This document shows, piece after piece, positions 61,961 through 64,000 of a stretch of 64,000 nt of DNA (its first letter is position 1; each line of letters starts with the position of its first letter). The notes under the pieces are model-generated. The model saw only the letters and a list, made by a program, of their open reading frames with translations. It was not told where the DNA came from and did no database searches. Both the position numbers and the translations under genes were made by a program. The stretch covers positions 1 through 64,000 of the forward strand of contig NZ_JABJVV010000007.1 of NCBI RefSeq assembly GCF_013155545.1, in the 5' to 3' direction. This DNA is from Caenimonas soli. GTDB taxonomy: Bacteria > Pseudomonadota > Gammaproteobacteria > Burkholderiales > Burkholderiaceae_C.

Positions 61961-62820
61961 ACGCGTACTTTCCCCCGCTTGCCGAGCAAGCCGCGCGGGA
62001 AGTACAGCAGCGCGACGATGAGGAGGATGAAGCCGTAGCCGTCCCGAAACGAGGCCGATAGGTAGCGCGAGCCCAGGCTTTCGGCGATGCCGAGCAGGAA
62101 GCCCGCGAGCACGGCGCCCGGCACACTGCCGAGGCCGCCGAGCACGGTGAGGATGAAGCCTTTCATGAGCGGCGCGGCCGCCATGTAGGGCGTGATGGCG
62201 AACAGGCTGCCGTACAGCACGCCCGCAGCACCGGCCATCGCGCTGCCCAGCACGAACACCACGGCGGTGACCTGCGAGATCTCGATACCGACGAGCGCGG
62301 CGCCCGTGCGGTTCTGTCCCATGGCGCGGATCGCCTTGCCGATGCGCGTCTTCTGCAGGAACAGGTAGCAGCCCACGACCAGCAGCACGACCAGTCCGAG
62401 TACCAGCATGCGCTGCGACGACAGCGTGAGCCCCGCGATCTGGAAGCTGCCCGGCAGCGGCGGGTCGAACGTTCGCGGGTCGGGAGTGAACGCCGCCGCG
62501 GCGAGGTTCTCGATAACCATGATGAGGCCCAGGGACGCGGTCAGTCCCTGCATGTGATCGGTGAGCGTGAAGCGAAACACCACGCGTTCGAGCAGGAGCC
62601 CGAGTGCGCCCATCGCGACCATGCCGATCAGCAGCGCCGGCCAGAAACCGAACCCGGCGGATACGACGAAGAACGCCGTGTACGCGCCGAGCATCACCAT
62701 CTGGCCGTGGGCGAAATTCAGGATCCCCATGATCCCGAACACCAGCGTCACGCCGATGGCGACGGTGGCATAGAGCCCGCCGACCATCAGGCCGTCGAGC
62801 AACGTCTGGACGAGATCCAT
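61957..62820 (-). CDS. Branched-chain amino acid-type ABC permease LivH-like (system 2)
   Basis: The protein has 287 residues: MDLVQTLLDGLMVGGLYATV at the start, GIMGILNFAHGQMVMLGAY, GKAIRAMGQNRTGAALVGIE and FILTVLGGLGSVPGAVLAGF, all LivH hallmarks. It starts 19 bp after the binding-protein gene. ATG 62820 is used because the upstream frame lies in that gene. Confidence 0.93.
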   Translation of the reverse strand: MDLVQTLLDGLMVGGLYATVAIGVTLVFGIMGILNFAHGQMVMLGAYTAFFVVSAGFGFWPALLIGMVAMGALGLLLERVVFRFTLTDHMQGLTASLGLIMVIENLAAAAFTPDPRTFDPPLPGSFQIAGLTLSSQRMLVLGLVVLLVVGCYLFLQKTRIGKAIRAMGQNRTGAALVGIEISQVTAVVFVLGSAMAGAAGVLYGSLFAITPYMAAAPLMKGFILTVLGGLGSVPGAVLAGFLLGIAESLGSRYLSASFRDGYGFILLIVALLYFPRGLLGKRGKVRV

Positions 62821-62839
62821 GCCGGTGCGCCGTCCTGCC

Positions 62840-63994
62840 CTACAGCGCGCTTGCGCGCACGGAGGTGACCTTGCCGTCCTTAAGCATCCCGATATCGATG
62901 TCGGACTGCGCGCGGCCGTCCTTGTCGAAACGCATGGTGCGAACGCCATCGTACTTCATGTCCTTCACCTTCGCCGTTATCGCCTTGATGTCGGTGGTCG
63001 AGCCGACCTCCTCCATCGCGCGGGTCATCATGAACACGGTGTCATAGAACGTGAGGGCCCAGTAAGTGTTGGGCGAGACGTCCTTCTTGGTGAACGCCTT
63101 GTAGCGCTCGATCCAACCCTTGACCTTCGGGTCGGACGTGTTGTCCAGGTCGCGCGTGAGAATCTGCCACGTGAAGCCATCCACCGCCTTGGCATACTTG
63201 ATCGCCGGCGCGCCGGAGCCGCCGCGGTACATGAACTTCTTGGGCAGGCCGCCCAGTTCCGTCGCCTGGCGCAGGATCGCCTCGACCAGCGCGTCGTTGG
63301 TGCCGGTCAGCATGCCGTCCAGCCCCTGGTTCTGGAACTTGCGCAGCACTGGCGCGAAGTCCTGCGTGTCAGGCTGGAAATACTCGACGATCGACACCTG
63401 CACGCCGTTCGCTTCCAGCAGCGGCTTGTAGATGGCGACGATGCTGCGGCTCACGTCCTCGTTGGGCAGCATGATGCCGACCTTCTTCAGGCCCAGCTCC
63501 TTCACGCTCGTGGGGACGAACGATTTGGCTACCGTGGCGTCGTTGTTCAGCGTGCGGAACATGATGTCGGCACCGGGCTTGCCCAGCAGCGTGTCCATGA
63601 GCGTGAAGCCGCCGAAGTACAGCACCTCGTTCTTCGAGAACAGCGTCGCCGCGGCCATGCCAGGGCCGCTGGTAAGCACCCCGAAGATGACCTTGATGTC
63701 GTCATCGCGCAGCAGGCGCTGGGCGCCCGCCACCGCGAACTCGGGCTTGGACTGCGCGTCCTCCGAGACCGCTGCAAGCGTGTATTTTCGCCCCTTGACG
63801 GTGACGCCGCCGCGCTTGTTGATCTCGTCCACGGCCATCAGTACGCCTTCACTGGCCGGCAGGTCGAAGCTCGAGTGCGGGCCCGTCAGGCTGTTGACCA
63901 TGCCGAGCTTGATGGTCTGCGCGAAGCAGGAAGTAGCCAGCGCGAAGCCGGCCAGGGTCATCGCGCCGAGGCGCGCAATGTTTCGGTAATTCAT
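62840..63994 (-). CDS. Branched-chain amino acid-type ABC substrate-binding protein (system 2)
   Basis: The product has 384 residues with a signal peptide (GAMTLAGFALATSCFA) and a type I periplasmic-binding fold: IKLGMVNSLTGPHSSFD, GVLMAVDEINKRGG and GLKKVGIMLPNEDVSRS. It differs clearly from the system 1 binding protein, so the two systems probably take up different ligands. The gene is complete, but its promoter lies outside the window, only six bases being visible upstream. Confidence 0.92.
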   Translation of the reverse strand: MNYRNIARLGAMTLAGFALATSCFAQTIKLGMVNSLTGPHSSFDLPASEGVLMAVDEINKRGGVTVKGRKYTLAAVSEDAQSKPEFAVAGAQRLLRDDDIKVIFGVLTSGPGMAAATLFSKNEVLYFGGFTLMDTLLGKPGADIMFRTLNNDATVAKSFVPTSVKELGLKKVGIMLPNEDVSRSIVAIYKPLLEANGVQVSIVEYFQPDTQDFAPVLRKFQNQGLDGMLTGTNDALVEAILRQATELGGLPKKFMYRGGSGAPAIKYAKAVDGFTWQILTRDLDNTSDPKVKGWIERYKAFTKKDVSPNTYWALTFYDTVFMMTRAMEEVGSTTDIKAITAKVKDMKYDGVRTMRFDKDGRAQSDIDIGMLKDGKVTSVRASAL

Positions 63995-64000
63995 GTCTTC

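Overview
The window is GC-rich (clearly above 60 percent in most genes), densely packed double-strand coding DNA from a bacterial chromosome. The gene content points to a betaproteobacterium of the Burkholderiales, most likely Comamonadaceae (Ramlibacter/Variovorax relatives): a homodimeric pyruvate dehydrogenase operon whose E2 and E3 both carry lipoyl domains, a FixL/FixJ-like pair divergent from aceE, several Bug-family periplasmic binding proteins, and several Liv-type ABC transporters. The genus is inference. I saw no rRNA, tRNA or CRISPR array, and no gene-free stretch longer than 300 bases.

Left flank and core genes (1-26890). The window opens inside an IS481-family insertion sequence whose terminus lies at 293 next to a CTAG target. 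Then come a degenerate GGDEF membrane protein (295-1440), a signalling group (1569-3846: stand-alone receiver, receiver-histidine kinase, NarL-type regulator), a PQQ-type sugar dehydrogenase, an NlpC/P60 peptidase, and the operon aceE-aceF-(HslV-like Ntn hydrolase)-lpdA on the minus strand (5757-12550). A PAS sensor kinase and FixJ-like regulator diverge from it, followed by folD, a prlC-type M3 oligopeptidase, a glutaredoxin-like protein, rpiA, pyrD, a TonB receptor/FAD oxidoreductase/N-formylglutamate amidohydrolase operon, and an isolated glgC.

Sugar-acid region (26875-43396). Two long minus-strand operons surround a LysR gene. One is fucD-Bug-Bug-FAH-PdxA-like-KGSA dehydrogenase. The other is a GarR-like dehydrogenase, a complete polar amino-acid-type ABC transporter, an AraD1/GguC-like protein and an amidohydrolase. 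The same 42-bp sequence, 29 of 42 positions identical without gaps, lies 61-67 bp upstream of the first gene of each operon. Between them sits a separate GntR-FAH-Bug module with its own repeat-rich divergent promoter. Together the genes suggest non-phosphorylative catabolism of aldonic acids (L-fuconate, pentonates) to pyruvate, lactate or 2-oxoglutarate.

Acyl-CoA region (44749-63994). A roughly 11-kb minus-strand operon holds cytochrome P450, acyl-CoA ligase, a BamA-like crotonase with a C-terminal zinc ribbon, an SDR, a five-gene Liv ABC transporter, a putidaredoxin-type ferredoxin, a DUF2889 protein and an APH-like kinase. Paired TAAGC...GCTTA palindromes lie in front of the P450, between it and a divergent SDR. 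A second Liv transporter with a bifunctional hydratase/3-hydroxyacyl-CoA dehydrogenase and an EamA permease follows. My best reading is uptake, P450 hydroxylation, CoA activation and ring-opening or beta-oxidation of an unidentified carboxylic acid, possibly alicyclic. This is the strongest candidate for an undescribed pathway here.
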